Assembly: GCA_019925095.2 (NCBI GenBank)
Contig: CM034392.1
Coordinates: 19,448,387-19,512,386, forward strand
Origin: Dendrolimus kikuchii
Taxonomy: Eukaryota > Arthropoda > Insecta > Lepidoptera > Lasiocampidae
DNA length: 64,000 bases
Reading direction: 5' to 3'
Shown: positions 1 through 12,354 of the stretch, piece by piece
Numbering within the stretch: position 1 is the first letter of the stretch
How the letters are laid out: each line of letters opens with the position of its first letter
Position numbers and translations under genes: made by a program
The notes under the pieces: generated by a model
The model's input: only the letters and a program-made list of their open reading frames with translations
Databases searched by the model: none
What the model was told of the DNA's origin: nothing

Positions 1-856
1 CTTAAGAAATTGAAGAAACTATATTGTAATCTAAGATCTGGCTTAAAGGCCTAGCTGCCAAGACATAAACCTAAATAAATAATAATAATCATAAACAAAG
101 CGAATTTATCCTAGTTATTTTGATCCGAGTTTAAAATTCGTTAAAAAAATAACTAAATACGCATGTAATGATACCAAGTTTCACGTGAGTAGTGATTTTT
201 AAAGTTTACCAAGGATGTCTAGTTGAATTTGAAGCAAAAATCTTTTCGTTATAATTTGACAATATTTACCAAAGAACAGCCATAGTACGTTTGTAATGGT
301 TAGTTTAGCTTTTTTTTAATCTAATAATTGTTCTGTTAGCTATCCCAAGGTGTTAAAACTCTTGCTTACAAAATTATAGACATTATTATTAAAGTAAACA
401 TCATAGGCTATGTTGACAAAATGCGTACTGCTTAACTAATGCAGCATGATATTTACACGATGTTTGATGTCCTACTAAAAATTATTAGTAAGTATCGAAA
501 TTACTCTTGACCTTATATTGAAGTTGCTAGAGTTTAGACTTTGCGAAAGTTGCGTCCCTATTATTTTCTATTTTATTTTACCGCCCTGTGCTACATAGAT
601 ACCAAGATATCAATGAAATAATTAGAATGAGCGATTCTCTTGGTCATTAAGCTGGCTAGAATAAATGAAAGAATATAGCTGTCTGTGAGATTAGGAATAC
701 ATTATATTTAAATGGATTTGCTAGTCACTTAACAGTTGGCGATTAAGTATATGTATGCCATTTTGGCGATGTATGACGTAGGTTGTAATTTATAGGTTAC
801 TGAAGCCGGTCTAGGATAAATTATAATATAATGTCGTCACGTAAATACGTAAAGAT
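1..856. other. AT-rich intergenic DNA
   Basis: No coding frame of any length, RNA gene or repeat that I recognise. Base composition is strongly AT-rich up to a GC-rich inverted repeat that starts at 857. Confidence 0.6.
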
Positions 857-1850
857 TTGATCAAAAAGCGAACGGGGCGGGACGGTGACGCGACGCTGGC
901 AGGACGGCGTCGCGGCGTGAAATTCGCACTGGGGACGTGATGATCCGGCTAGCATCGCGTCGGCCGAACCATCGCAATCGGCGCGATTTCTTGACCATTT
1001 CCAAAGATTTTTGAAGTGAAACTTCTTTAGAGTCATTATGATTTGAAACTCAATGAAACGAAAAATCCACTCTAAACACAAATCCATAGGACTAAGCCTG
1101 CGAGAGAATGAGATAGAATACATTATATTTAATAATTTAAACATTATGCTCATACAGATAGGCTTGGAAATGTTTTGAAGTTTTTCGTAAATACTTCAAA
1201 TTTCGTGTTTTACAGCTTAAATATATTATAACGATATAATATATGAAATGTGACGCCATGAAATTTAGAATCCCTCCCACTTCTTGTCACACTTTGTTTC
1301 ATTTCTACTGCGTGTAAATTGCACATACAAACACATATTTTTTTGTAAAGTAATGCAACACTGGCGTCACGTTGAATGCAATGTACTCCCGTCGAGCTTT
1401 CTGTTTATCTAATAAAATGAATATCCATAAAACACAACAATATCATCACGCCCGCGCCCCGCCCTGGCGCACTGCTGTTGCATTCCGGCCGGACGCGACG
1501 GCGACGTGACGCGACCGCTAGTCGAGCGCCGAGCGCGACGTCTCTATGACATATTATTCTGTATTAACTAATATCTAGACTTAATATTATAAAGAGGTAA
1601 AGTTTGTGAGTTTGTGACGTTGTAGGGGATAATCTCTGGATCTACTAAACCGATTTTAAAAACTCTTTTACTGTTGGAAAGCTACGTTAACAGGGAGTGT
1701 CATAGGCTATATAACATGACGCTATATACCACGGGAGCGGGACAGAGCGCGGGTGAAACCACGCCGGGCCGCTAGTTAACTAATATTTTACAACTCTTCA
1801 CGTCCCGCCAGCGTCGCGTTACCGACCCGCTCCGTCCGCTGTTTGACCAA
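857..1850. mobile_element. Candidate DNA element with 50-bp GC-rich terminal inverted repeats
   Basis: Positions 857-906 and 1801-1850 are inverted copies, about 85% identical over 50 nt, sharing for example GACGCGACGCTGGC on the left. They are much richer in G+C than the surrounding DNA. The interior carries further GC-rich stretches (920-980 and 1440-1545) with similar CpG-rich words, but no transposase frame; a 110-residue minus-strand frame at 821-1153 lies across the left repeat and looks incidental. I see no clear target duplication, so the true ends may differ by some bases. A non-autonomous DNA transposon is the simplest reading. Confidence 0.5.
1575..1775 (+). mobile_element. 201-bp short interspersed element with perfect 11-bp direct flanking repeats
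   Basis: The direct repeat TTAACTAATAT occurs at 1564-1574 and at 1776-1786, immediately flanking a 201-bp unit that starts and ends in CTAG. The interior (AAAGTTTGTGAGTTTGTGAC and onward) is of a type I know as very abundant in Lepidoptera. Partial copies lie at 4360-4450 (+) and 10010-10095 (-). The class (SINE-like or Helitron-like) is not settled; an 11-bp duplication would fit target-primed insertion. Confidence 0.65.
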
Positions 1851-1963
1851 TGCTTAATTGCTACACGTTACATGCCACTGAACTCTCTAAAATTCATCAT
1901 AAGATCAAATTAAGAAGTGGTGAAAGGTATTTTCGGGAAAAGCGTTGAAAAAGTTTTCATTTA

Positions 1964-2210
1964 TGGTGCGGCTTCATAAGCGATAATGTTAAAGATTTAG
2001 ACTGTGACCGAATGCGTCTTATTTAAAGCGTTAAAAAATAATGTCGTTAACGAATAGCCACATTAGTGTATATACATACTATTATATATGTTATCTGTCG
2101 ATATGTAACGTCTTGAACAATGACGCATCTCAAATAACACAATAAACCCATCGCCATATCTGCGTGAAACGGACCATATCTGTAACATTATCGCAAATGA
2201 AGCCCCACCA
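1964..2210. mobile_element. MITE family M1, copy 1
   Basis: An element of about 247 bp whose ends are inverted: TGGTGCGGCTTCAT at the left and ATGAAGCCCCACCA at the right, followed inward by AATGTTAAAGATTTA-like sequence. It shares its interior (TCTTATTTAAAGCGTTAAAA and TATCTGCGTGAAACGG) with the copy at 8553-8779. No coding capacity. Confidence 0.7.
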
Positions 2211-2735
2211 TAACAAATTGAAGTGTGATGTTTTCATATCACGGGTGGCAGCTCAAAAGAGCGCTATTCCCTTAATAGTTAAGATTCTCAACATAAACAC
2301 ATAATTTTCCATTAAAAACAGTCAATTGCCCACTTTTTACTGATTTGGAAATAACATTGCATAACAAACTATCACGCTTCAAGCTCTAAGTTCTTAAAAA
2401 GTCCAAAGCAGACTTACTTTCATAGTAAAACCATAAAACTAAATACTAAAACACTATGTTTATCTAATCCTTACACAGATTGTGGGTTATTTATTGAACA
2501 TTAGATTTTTGATAAAGAGTGACATGTTTTCACTAACTATATGCAGATAATATATAATATTTACGTAGTACTTAGGTATATACATGTCATTACAATATTT
2601 TGGGATTTATTGAGCTTTAGATAACTGAATCAAAACATAGGTAGTTTTAGGAAATACCGTTTATTGAAGTGTGGGAGGTGGATTACATGAAGAGGTACAT
2701 AGATTGCACGTCAGAATAAAAGAAGTTCAGGAGCT
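2211..2735. other. Intergenic DNA, nothing recognised
   Basis: AT-rich sequence with no credible frame and no repeat that I can match elsewhere in the window. Confidence 0.5.
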
Positions 2736-2737
2736 TT

Positions 2738-2900
2738 TACATACATACATACATACATAACTTCACGCCAGTTCCCTTGCGGGTAGGCACGAGCAACAGA
2801 GCGCTATTTAGGCTTATTCTTACACACCTCACTTGCTTCTTTGACATTCATAGCTCTTGTCATGCACGCTCGTCTGTTCTTAAGGCTCCTGACATCACCT
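2738..2900. repeat. Interspersed repeat with CATA microsatellite
   Basis: A short (ATAC)n run is followed by ACTTCACGCCAGTTCCCTTG and a stretch ending CTTATTCTTACACACCTCAC. The same module occurs at 15745-15835 and in shorter form at 41050-41120, so it is a dispersed family. It looks like the tail of a retroelement; the class is not determined. Confidence 0.6.
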
Positions 2901-3014
2901 TCTGCTAGTACACGATCAATTTGATCATGGAAGGTGTGTCGTGGCCTTCCAAGACTTCTGCATTTAACTGTTACAGATGCGACTTCTACTTTTATTATAA
3001 CTTAAACCAGGATA

Positions 3015-3555
3015 TGTCCGTGACTTTGTCCACGCTTGACTTGAAATTCCCGGGGCACAAAGAAAAGAATGGAAACTATCCTTTTAGTGAAAACTGTGTC
3101 GGAATAAGTAAATTTTTATGCATTCGATCTGTGTGCCAGTAGTATGCATGAACTATAAGCTACTCTCGTGAAAATTTCCGCAGGATTCCCGGAATAACAA
3201 AATCACACATTTTATTACATAAAATTTGCTATCGATCAGTGAAAAAACCACATTGGAATTAGATTTTTTTAAACTGGTCATTTTAAATCATTTCCAGAAA
3301 AAAACCCGTGGGATTACCAGGATGAAATGTAGTGCAGATTTCAAGTCTAAGAATTTTCTATCGATTAGTGGAAATGAAAATCAGCCCCGTAGTTTTTGCG
3401 TGAATCCCGAATAAACACAAAGCGACAAACACCAAAAAAATCTAAAAAAAATGCATCGTGTTCTCCATCGTTTATATAATGTATTCCAGTTGTTTTTTTT
3501 AAATAGATTCAATGTACAGACATAGCATGTTTAGAATTTTATAATATTACTAGCT
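3015..3555 (-). repeat. Dispersed repeat family R, copy 1
   Basis: On the minus strand this reads from a GGGATTCACG / ACTACGGGGC region through a CGTGGAC stretch. It matches copies at 12355-12742 (-), 16366-16640 (+), 19722-20210 (+) and an interrupted one at 30690-32290 (-). Shared words include GATTCACGNAAAAACTACT, ATCGACNNCAAATTC and ATTCCAGTTGTTT. Short frames at 2921-3142 and 3226-3414 lie inside it and are not genes. Confidence 0.65.
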
Positions 3556-3867
3556 CTCCCAGCAAATGTCCTGTGTCCTGCTCTTAAAAAATAAATTCTG
3601 GAACCCGATTGGAGTGCCACCTATTGAGTCCCAGCTGTAGATTTCAACCATCGAGGGACCTACTCAAATAAACACAAAAAATTTCGTCATCATCGTGGAA
3701 CCCGATTCCAACGCCACCTACCGGGTCCAATTGTGAATCTAAACCATTCTCGAATCCGCATGAACACACAAAAAAATGTAATCGAAATCGGTCCAGCTAT
3801 TTTGTAGGTGTTCAGTCACATGCACACGCACAGAAGAAATTATGTATATAAAGATAGATGAAGGAAA
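3556..3867 (-). repeat. Lepidopteran-type short repeat
   Basis: Contains GTGGAACCCGATTCCAACGC and a second, similar GGAACCCGATTGGAGTGCC block about 110 bp away, plus CGAAATCGGTCCAGCTATTT and an end at TATATAAAGATAG. I recognise the arrangement as a very common non-coding lepidopteran repeat; its class is uncertain (SINE-like or Helitron-like). The minus-strand frame at 3739-3933 is a by-product. Confidence 0.5.
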
Positions 3868-6564
3868 GGGATGAATTAATGAATATTTATTTGTAGAAAT
3901 ACAGGTAATAATTGTACAAAAGATGGTAAACAAAGTGGATTCGTCTCACTGTATTTGATCTAAACATGGTCATACAAATAGTTGGGTAGATGTCAATTTA
4001 AAAAATTATAACTGTTCTAAATTTATAAATACAATTTGATTAATTATATATTAAATATAGAAATAAAAGAATGTCAACAAAATAGAATCAATCAGATGTC
4101 AGAGGCAAAAATATAATCATTTACATAATAAAATCCCTAATGTCATAAAAACACTTTTCCATCAGCCATGAATGTAATTTTAATTTAATTTTTCTTTTCA
4201 GCAATTTTCTTATTGATATGGGTATCGAATTAAAAACTTTTATGATCGTCACTTGGCAGTTTTTTTGTCTTAACGTCAGCGGCGTAGCGTGGGTAACAAA
4301 CAACAAAAACAATTTTACCGCCCTTTTATTTAGGTATTTCAATTTAATGCATACTATATCTATAGTAATATTATAAAGACGTAAAGTTTGTGTGTTTGTG
4401 ACGTTGTAGGGGGTAATCTCTGGATCAACTGAACCGATTTTGAAAATTATTTTTCTTTTGTGTTGCCAGCAGTCGCTACAAAATATAATTCAAAGAGCCC
4501 CTCTCTTCGTTCCATTCCCCGAATTCGTCACAGAATAAGTAATGAAAAATTCCGTGCTTCAAATGGATCAAATATTTGTATTATTTATTGTCAAATTTTG
4601 GCGCCCCCTAAAAAGTGCCGCCTAGGGCGGGCCGCTCCTGCCGCCCCCACTATGCTACACCACTGCTAAACGTAGTGTTGCAGTTAGGTGTTACTAGTCT
4701 AGTGGGGTCTATAAATTTTACTCTAGATTACTCTAGAATTAACGCTATCACAATATTTATCAAACATTAATGGATTGTCTTTCACAAAGTTTCCTATTTG
4801 AAATATATATAAACTAGTCAACGTTTCATTTTATAAAAAGTGGTCTGCAAGATAAGAAGGGTCCAACTCCGCAGACTGCCCTTATGCATTTTTTCTGTAG
4901 AATGAAAGCACTTTTAATGTCTGTGGAATTTCCCCCTTTGTATGGAAATGTGGAACTTAATTCTCTGTAGAGAAAATACTCTGCATGTGGGATTGATAAC
5001 CTAGTCTTCGTTTAAATCTACATCTATGAAGATATTATGTATTGTTTGTGTCAAGTGTCCCCCTACTTGTGTTATTTATTGATCGATGATCTAATATCAA
5101 AGAGTGCTGTTTGCATAAAAGAAATTATTTTAAACAACAAGCCCACACTTGGTATTTTGTTATTTTGCACTAAAGAGCATTCATTATATTCAATTCTGTA
5201 TTTTTTGTAGATACATGGAACCCGATATTACGTTAACCAGCATATAAAACGAAACCGCATGTTGAATCTGTTTAGAAAAAATTAAGTGCGTGGCAAAATG
5301 AAATTTCTCAAATAAGAATAAAATGTGCCAAATTGCACGAGAAATATATTAATAACATCGAACCAAATATGTAGGTCGGTATTTTATGTGTTCACATAAA
5401 GGGAGGTATCGTAGATGGTATGATAAATTAGTGAATGGACGATAAAATTTACAGTCCTTAGTGGCGCCGGCTGCTAAAAGGTACGACCTATAGTTATAGC
5501 ACAGTATTAGTCAGAATCATGCGGTTCAAGGCAAGGTGTGTATATATTTATTATACGAAGTATTATATAATTATTGAAATATCTAGGAGACTTTATTTAG
5601 TTTAAAAATGAGTTACAATCTTTAGTCGTTATCTTGGATACAATGAATTCCCTGTAATATTATATTGCGGGATACGTAATTGAAGCCAAGTAGAAGATTT
5701 AATCTTGTAAAAATTTTAATTGATTGAAGATATTTGATTTTCATTCAGTTTTCTTAGATACGCCAATACAAATAATAAGGCAGGAAATCTAATAATATTG
5801 AGCCCGTATTTATTTGACCAGAGGTCCGTGTTACAAATACACGTGTGGAAAAATGCAATAAATCACTGCTACAGTGAGTTTATTGGTTACGTTTCGTTTT
5901 TGTACGTATACGTTTCGCGAACTAATATAGAGAGGTGAAGGTCGGTTTTGTATAGTTTATGGGTATCTTGGCTATAAATGTAATGCGTGTAAATAGACAC
6001 ATCTCTGATATATAACAAACACTTTCATAACGTTCTTTGCTTAGAGATATCTATGCACTGATGTAGTATATGAAAGAAATATCCAAATGCGACAAACAAA
6101 TTAGGAATAAAATATATATACAAAAGTTGTATGCCGCAGTTTCAGAAATGAGGTTGGCACTTAGTATTTTGTTGTGCCGAAATGAGGTTCGACACGGTAC
6201 TGATTTCCATGCTCACCTCCTAAATCACATACTATATATGTACGAGCTAGGAATTATTCTATTACTATGTTGATATTAGATAGATCAACCACATTGAAAC
6301 AATTTAGTCGAAAGACTCGGAACTGAAAGGACGTGACGATACTCAATGACAGTAAATGATTCAAGTTTATGATTATATCGATCACTTTGATTGTTGAAAT
6401 TGAAATACAGACCTTATAACAGTCTAATACCGATTTTATGCTAATAGTACACAGTTAATTTTTATTTTTCAATTTCGATGAAAATAATCCCTGTACAAAT
6501 GAAATTGAGTCATTCACACAAATATAAGAAAAATCACAAAAGTAGCAAAAATTAAAAGCTTAAA
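3868..6564. other. Intergenic DNA with repeat scraps
   Basis: Holds a truncated copy of the 1575-1775 element (4360-4450) and a GC-richer scrap at 4600-4675 (CCGCTCCTGCCGCCCCCACT) of a type seen in lepidopteran repeats. The rest, including short frames at 4121-4342, 4460-4669 and 6070-6273, shows nothing that supports a gene. Confidence 0.45.
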
Positions 6565-6800
6565 TAGAGATGGCCTGGGCATATGACAAGAGGAATCACT
6601 ATAAAATGGACAAAGATGGTAATGCAGTGGTTACCACGAGATAGGAAAGGAAGACGAGGGAGACAGTACAAAAGATGGAATGAAGATATTATGGAAATTG
6701 CAGGTCCCTTATAGCCAAGACTAACGAAGGACAGGGATACATGGAAATAGCTGGAAAGGACTATGTATCGAAGAGATACGCTATCTTTAAAAAATAAATA
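6565..6800 (+). pseudogene. Non-LTR retrotransposon reverse transcriptase, decayed C-terminal end
   Basis: The plus strand reads RWPGHMTRG, then KWTKMVMQWLPRDRKGRRG, then YKRWNEDIMEIAGPL, then a stop where a Trp codon is usual, then further fragments with another stop. This RW.GH / PRDRKGRRGR / RW.EDI...AG pattern is the usual C-terminal tail of RTE-like endonuclease/reverse-transcriptase LINE proteins. No reverse transcriptase core is present upstream, so it is a 5'-truncated dead copy. Confidence 0.7.
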
Positions 6801-7254
6801 GTTAGGAAACTTTAATTTAAAGAAATCATTTATTATTAGGAATAAAGGCTATTTTGATCTGATTTCGATTTTGATAGTTTAATTTCTAAATGACCTATGG
6901 GTATAGGTCATTTCACATGAGTATTAGTTTACGCACGGCTCATAAACAGCGTAGGCGTTTGGTGAAACAGGAAACAAGTTTATTGCATGTAATTCGACTA
7001 ATGAAATTCAATTAAATGGCTACTAGTAATTAATTTATATGGTCGAGTGCGTACTTATTGTTTGTCATTCTATATTTTATTTATCTACATGATTTACTTT
7101 TAAGTTCTGTACAGCAAACAGCAAGACAGACACACAGATGGACAGACAAATTACGGTTATTGAATTCACGACAATTAAAGGTAACATTACATTGAAATCC
7201 ATTGAATCATTTCGGAGCTATTTGAGACAAACATTTAAACAGACTGACAGACAA

Positions 7255-7755
7255 ACATCCTAATTGATTAGGTGTTATAAAAATTGCTTGAAGACGAAAA
7301 TCTTCGTGCAATGCGTCCTACTCGTCATGACGTATGGTGCCGAGACGTGGACATTGACAGTAGTGTTGGTTCACAGACTGAAGGTCGCTCAGCGGGCTAT
7401 GGAGAAAGCTACGTTGGAAATTTTCATTATATCTATAAGAGACTTATAGATAAAATCAGAAATGAGGATATCCATAAGAGAACCGAGGTTACCGACATAG
7501 CTTGCAAAATTAGCAAGCTGAAGTGGCAGAGGGCTGCCCACATTTGTCGCAGGAGCGATGGTTGATGGAGCAAACGAGTCCTGGAGTGGCGACTGTCTCT
7601 CGGCAACCGTAGTGTAGGACGTCCTCCAGCCTGATGGACCGAAAATCTTTGCAAGATCACCGGTGGGGGTTGGATGAGAAAGGCGGAGGACTGGGATTAG
7701 TGGCGCATACTTGAGGATGCCTACGGCTAGCAGTAGACAACAGTTGCTGATATTT
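7255..7755 (+). pseudogene. RTE-type LINE fragment, degenerate
   Basis: Two overlapping plus-strand frames give pieces of the same protein as the better copy at 13319-13909: TYGAETWTLT, KVAQRAME, ISKLKWQRAAHICRRSDG and VLEWRLSLGNRSVGRPPA. Several stops and at least one frameshift break it. It covers only the C-terminal tail after the catalytic reverse transcriptase domain. Confidence 0.8.
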
Positions 7756-8089
7756 TGTAGAGATAGCAGTTTTCAATTAAATAGGGCAATGGACAGTCCA
7801 GTCAAATCAACTGAGATACTTTTTATCTTACTTCTTCTTCAACTCATAGATTTTATACGGATATATCTTATGACGTTTTTAAGTAGGTACAAGTAAAAGG
7901 ACGCAAATAATGATTTCTTGAAAACTGATTTTTTGGTTCCATTTTTTACAGTTTATTTTTTTTAATTAAATTTGTAATTATTTTCAATTAAAAATAAACT
8001 TTATAATTAAGTTTATAAATTAAACTAAACATAAATTATATAGTTATATGCAAACTAAAATTAAACTATAAAATCTAGTACCAGACCGC

Positions 8090-8453
8090 TGTCAGTCGGA
8101 AACGTGCCCAAAAGACTGGCCACATTGCCTCGCTGAATGGCAACGCTAATGCGTTGCCAGAGGTATAAACCAGTCTTTTGGTCTCGTGATAAAGCTTGTG
8201 CGTCTCAGGCCCCCATATTCCCACGGTTTCGACTTCAAAAGCCGCAAATATATGGCCATTTCCGATGGCTGAGTATTTGTGGCGTTTTAAGGCCTGCTAT
8301 TATGCAGCAGCTGTACCGGCAGACATGCTAGTGGCTGGAAAATGGGACGCTGCCAAAGTATCGACGCAAGACGTGTCCTATAATACTAAGGGGCGACTCA
8401 TCTTCCAGGGCACCAATGACATACCATCGGGTCTCTTGCTACCGTCGCGGTAG
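8090..8453 (-). pseudogene. LINE-associated C-terminal domain (KRPDG / GNAASLLGTFP type), broken
   Basis: Minus-strand frames give KRPDGMSLVPWKMSRPLVL, then TSCVDTLAASHFPATSMSAG, then FAAFEVETVGIWGPE, and in another frame QRISVAIQRGNVASLLGTFP. Stops and a frameshift separate them. I recognise this domain as a recurrent C-terminal or adjacent segment of metazoan LINEs. A second, open but shorter copy lies at 61965-62155. The function of the domain is unknown to me. The plus-strand frames at 8137-8453 are shadows. Confidence 0.7.
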
Positions 8454-8552
8454 TTTATTAAATAAAATTTAAAGAAATTAAAATGATTTCTATCATGATA
8501 TTTTAAAAAGATTAGATGGCAAGATATTATTTTAACGCTTGTTCTTTTATGC

Positions 8553-8779
8553 TGGGGTTTCATCTGCGTTAGTGTTAAAGATTTAGCACATTGCCGAGTG
8601 AGTCTTATTTAAAGCGTTAAAAATAACGCTGTTAACGCACAGCTACATTAGAGTACTATACGTTATCTGCCTATATTTAACGTCATTAACAACGTCGTAT
8701 CTCAAATAGAGCCTCAAACCCATCGACATATCTGCGTGAAACGGCCTAAATCTTTAACATTATCCCCGATGAAACCCAA
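8553..8779. mobile_element. MITE family M1, copy 2
   Basis: About 227 bp with inverted ends: TGGGGTTTCATCTGCG at the left and a right end that reads TTGGGTTTCATCGGGG on the other strand, both followed by AATGTTAAAGATTTA-like sequence. The interior matches the copy at 1964-2210. No coding capacity; mobilised, if at all, by a transposase elsewhere. Confidence 0.75.
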
Positions 8780-9289
8780 CTTTACATGTAAATAATGTTA
8801 GAATTTATTGTAACACGTTTCCGCATCTCTATATCATATTTTATTATATGACACTTATTTTGATATCACAGACATTTTAATTTTATTTATTGGTATAGAT
8901 AGTAATATGTGCTACGTACCTACATAATAGTAAGTGTCCTTGTAAGTTTGTAGCTTTATTACACAACTACGTCGCTACGAGGCGTAGAACTTTGGAGCAC
9001 ATATAAGATTTTTAATATAAGTTTGTTTGACAAAATTTTAGCCAAGTTTGACGTCACAACTTGATTGATACATATTTATGAAAGTAACTACACAGTAAGA
9101 TAATTATAAGATTTATTTATAATCTTGTATGCCTTTAAGACCGCGGGTCATGAAAATGGCTCGGACTTTTGAAGGGTTTGCGTTAGGCCATGGGAAGACC
9201 AACACGTAGAGAGCCCTTGACAAATTTAATCTAAATGGCGCGTGACACTAACCGGTGATTATCCCTGTATATGTATGTCCCTGTAGTAT
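8780..9289. other. Intergenic DNA, nothing recognised
   Basis: AT-rich, no supported coding frame and no match to other repeats in the window. Confidence 0.5.
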
Positions 9290-9808
9290 ATGGTGTACCA
9301 TATAAAAATGTACCCAAAGACAAGCCCCAGCCAGTGTAGGACTATTATTATAGGAAATGACAGTAAAAGGTACCGGGCTATTCGGATGAACTGCTAATGG
9401 AACTAGGAATCTGGGACTATGAGGACTATGGCGTCTATCCGTAGCAATTTTCGGGGAACATAGATAAAATGGGCAGACTGTGACTCGCCACACCCTGCAT
9501 GAGCCCCTAAAAATGCCTTACAAGATTGGCAAGGGGCAACATGGGTGTGAGTGGCTGAAAGGTGTAGAGAGGTGGCCTGCAGGTTCAAAGAATCTACTTA
9601 CGACGTTAGGCCATTTATCACTTTCACCCCTGGAGTTTGAGTCTTAGCTCTAGCGATCTCCACTCCGTGCCGGCTGGCTAGGGAAAGCACGAAGATGGGG
9701 GCCTTGCCTTGGCCCCCGGAGTCAGGTCTGAGATTTGGCAGCTCACCTAAGGCTACGCCACAAAGCTCCCCTTCGGGTTTATTATATTTATTATTATTAT
9801 TATTATAA
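9290..9808 (+). repeat. LINE 3'-end-like repeat ending in (ATT)n
   Basis: A GC-richer block containing CCTGCAGGTTCAAAGAATCT, GCCTTGGCCCCCGGAGTCAG and CCACAAAGCTCCCCTTCGGG, ending at 9780-9808 in a TTATTATTATTA tail. I recognise this as a common lepidopteran retrotransposon 3' untranslated end; the terminal trinucleotide repeat fits a non-LTR element. The minus-strand frames here (9248-9816) are not genes. Confidence 0.55.
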
Positions 9809-11035
9809 GAAATCAAGTTATCGCTTATTGGTTATTAGTATTTTGTGTAATTAATTAATTTAATGTACACATTAATGTCAGATTTAACCACTAAAATGAT
9901 TTTAGGAAGTAAAACGTAGTGTCTTATATAAAAAAATATATATTATTAGTAATCACAATCAAATATAGCTTATATCATTCAGGAATAATGTAGATTTATA
10001 CTGGTAAAAGAATTTTCAAAATCGGATCTGTAGTTCAAGAGACTACTTCCTACGCACTAACTCACAAACTTTACCTCTTTAGAACAGGGTATAGATATAG
10101 GCAGATAAGATCCGTTCAACCGTTTATTAAAAATAAAAAAATATTACTAACATTTTTGCTGAGTTGCTAACCTTAATTCTTGGAAATGCAGCGTAAAATA
10201 TCTTAAATGTAATTAAACGACAAATGTGTGAATTGTATTTTATATTTTTATATTGTCCCTTTTCAGTCAATTTTTATTTTTAATTTATCCGGTAGTACGT
10301 ATAAGATGATGATATCTGTTTGAAAAACTTAGATACATAACACCTTATTGCACATAAAAAAAAGTACAAAAGATCTGGCGATGTATGTAGTTAAGCAAAA
10401 TATGTAACAATACTTAACCAGTCACACTGGTGTTATATAAGTTCAATTTGTTTTAATTTCCTCGTTTTTTTTAGCGCAATATATTTTTTAATTATTAAAC
10501 ATTTGACGAAACTTTTTAGCATTGCTAAGGAAACACTAGAAAACGTGACTCGGTTACTAATAAAACGGCGAAGAAACGAGCTGGCGAAGATTGATTACAT
10601 GACTCTATAGTTATATTATTATTCTAGTTAATTTGTAGTTTACTTTTAATTTTGACCTTTACAGTCTTTTGAAAGTTCAAGAAGTAATTAACAATGTTTG
10701 ATTGAGTTTCAGAATTAGTTTGATGTTACCAAAATATCTCGTGTCGTGATTTAACGCCTTATTCATAACAGCTATACGACGTTTTTAGGCTAATTCATTT
10801 TATAGAATAAATTAGAATATTAGAACTAAATAAGAATTGTAAAAGAGTAGCGAGAAGATACTACCTACACATGCTTATTGACATGGTAGAGCTATGATGG
10901 AGTCATTATCTTGATATTCTTCTTAAGAGAAGAATTAAGTTCGGCTCGATCAGTGTGATACCAAGCAAGCGGCGTGAAACAGCTTTAAGTTAATCATGTT
11001 TCATGCTCTACCATATTTCCCCTTCCCCTTATTTC
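9809..11035. other. Intergenic DNA
   Basis: Contains one reversed partial copy of the 1575-1775 element at about 10010-10095 (ACTCACAAACTTTACCTCTT). Otherwise AT-rich with no coding frame or other repeat that I can support. Confidence 0.45.
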
Positions 11036-11222
11036 ATTCCCCTATCCCATTCTTCTTACCTGATCCTTCTACTCCAGCTCTCCTGTCCCATTCTTATTAT
11101 CCTACCTTTCCTATCTCATCCTTTCTATATCATTATCAAGGCTAGCAACGGTCGGTCCCTAGACGACTGAAAGCACTTTCCATTAGATCAGCCATCTGCT
11201 TGTTTGCCAGCTTCGCAATCAA
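11036..11222 (+). repeat. Pyrimidine-rich LINE 3'-end-like repeat
   Basis: A CCCCTT / CCCATTCTTCTTACC-rich tract is followed by AAGGCTAGCAACGGTCGGTC and CAGCCATCTGCTTGTTTGCC. This order (pyrimidine tract, then a motif close to CATCAGGTGA...CTGCTCGTTTGCC) is a familiar 3' tail of lepidopteran LINEs. A scrap with GGTGCTCATGGGCAGCGGTA at 46410-46460 looks related. Confidence 0.45.
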
Positions 11223-11579
11223 AAACACACATTTACACTGACACACTATTACACTGACTTGTGTGCGCCAGTCTTGCCCGGTTTTATACTTTAAGAACGA
11301 GAAAAAAAAACAAGTAATGAAGGTAGTTAACCGGAAATGTCACTCACATCAGTATTTTAGTAAACAGTTCCCATAACGTAGTTTCTATCAACGGACGTGA
11401 CACAGAAATTGGTTTACCGGAAGTACCGCACATATCAGTATTTAATTAAATAATTTGTTTACACTATTTATAAAGGTCACACAATATTATTATTATCAAT
11501 TACATTTGTGACACCACTAACTAATTTATTAAGTGTTTAATTGACATTTATCTATATTTAAAGCATTACTTAGTGAATA

Positions 11580-12030
11580 GGTCTTACACACGTGTCTAGG
11601 CCGGAATGGCCAGGCTGCACTGGTTGCTTTGAGAAAAGACGAAGAAAGGAACACCGAGGGGTTTTAGTGCAGTCATAGCATTTTTACGGAGGTGATATTA
11701 ACACCCTAACGTGGCGAATCCTCAATGCGCTTCCCCCACTGTGGTAAGTCCTCAATCAGATTTGCCTCGTAAAAATAAGTTGTTAAAGAATGAAAATATA
11801 GAAAGGACCAATGGGAAAACGAAGAATGAGGAGATCAATAAAAATGTTGGCTGATGACGTAACAGAAGCAGCAGGCAAATTGGATGATCTTAAACAAAAA
11901 TATGATTCAATTCTGGAAGACGAAGGAAAAGGCATTCACCCGAAGAGGGGTTTAAAATCAAGATTGAATTCGTACATAATACTACAAATTAAACAATGGC
12001 GGCGGTAACAAGACTGATTTATTTGTCATT
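11580..12030 (+). pseudogene. Possible very degenerate RTE-type tail
   Basis: One frame reads WKTKEKAFTRRGFKIK, resembling the LEEAFT... ending of RTE proteins, after a run rich in Lys and Asp. The 65-residue frame at 11811-12008 is in another phase and may be incidental. Evidence is weak; alternatively this is unrelated intergenic DNA. Confidence 0.25.
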
Positions 12031-12354
12031 AGATAAAATACAAACTACCCGTAATTTATATACATAACAGATATTACATTTCCTCCCTTTATAAATAGAA
12101 AATAATAACAAAAATTGTGATTCATTACAAAAAAAGTACTAAATATAATTTAAGATATAAACAAATTTCTAAAAACTACACCGTTTACACGATTGTAACG
12201 TCTTATAAGTCTTACTAACCAATAACAACCTATCAGTATACGAAAAACATTTTGGCGATAAAAGGGTTAATTATTATTAAAATAAAGGTTTACAAGTGAT
12301 TTAAAAATTTTCATCTATATGTTATCAACTTAAAATTGGAAAAATGATGTTTTA

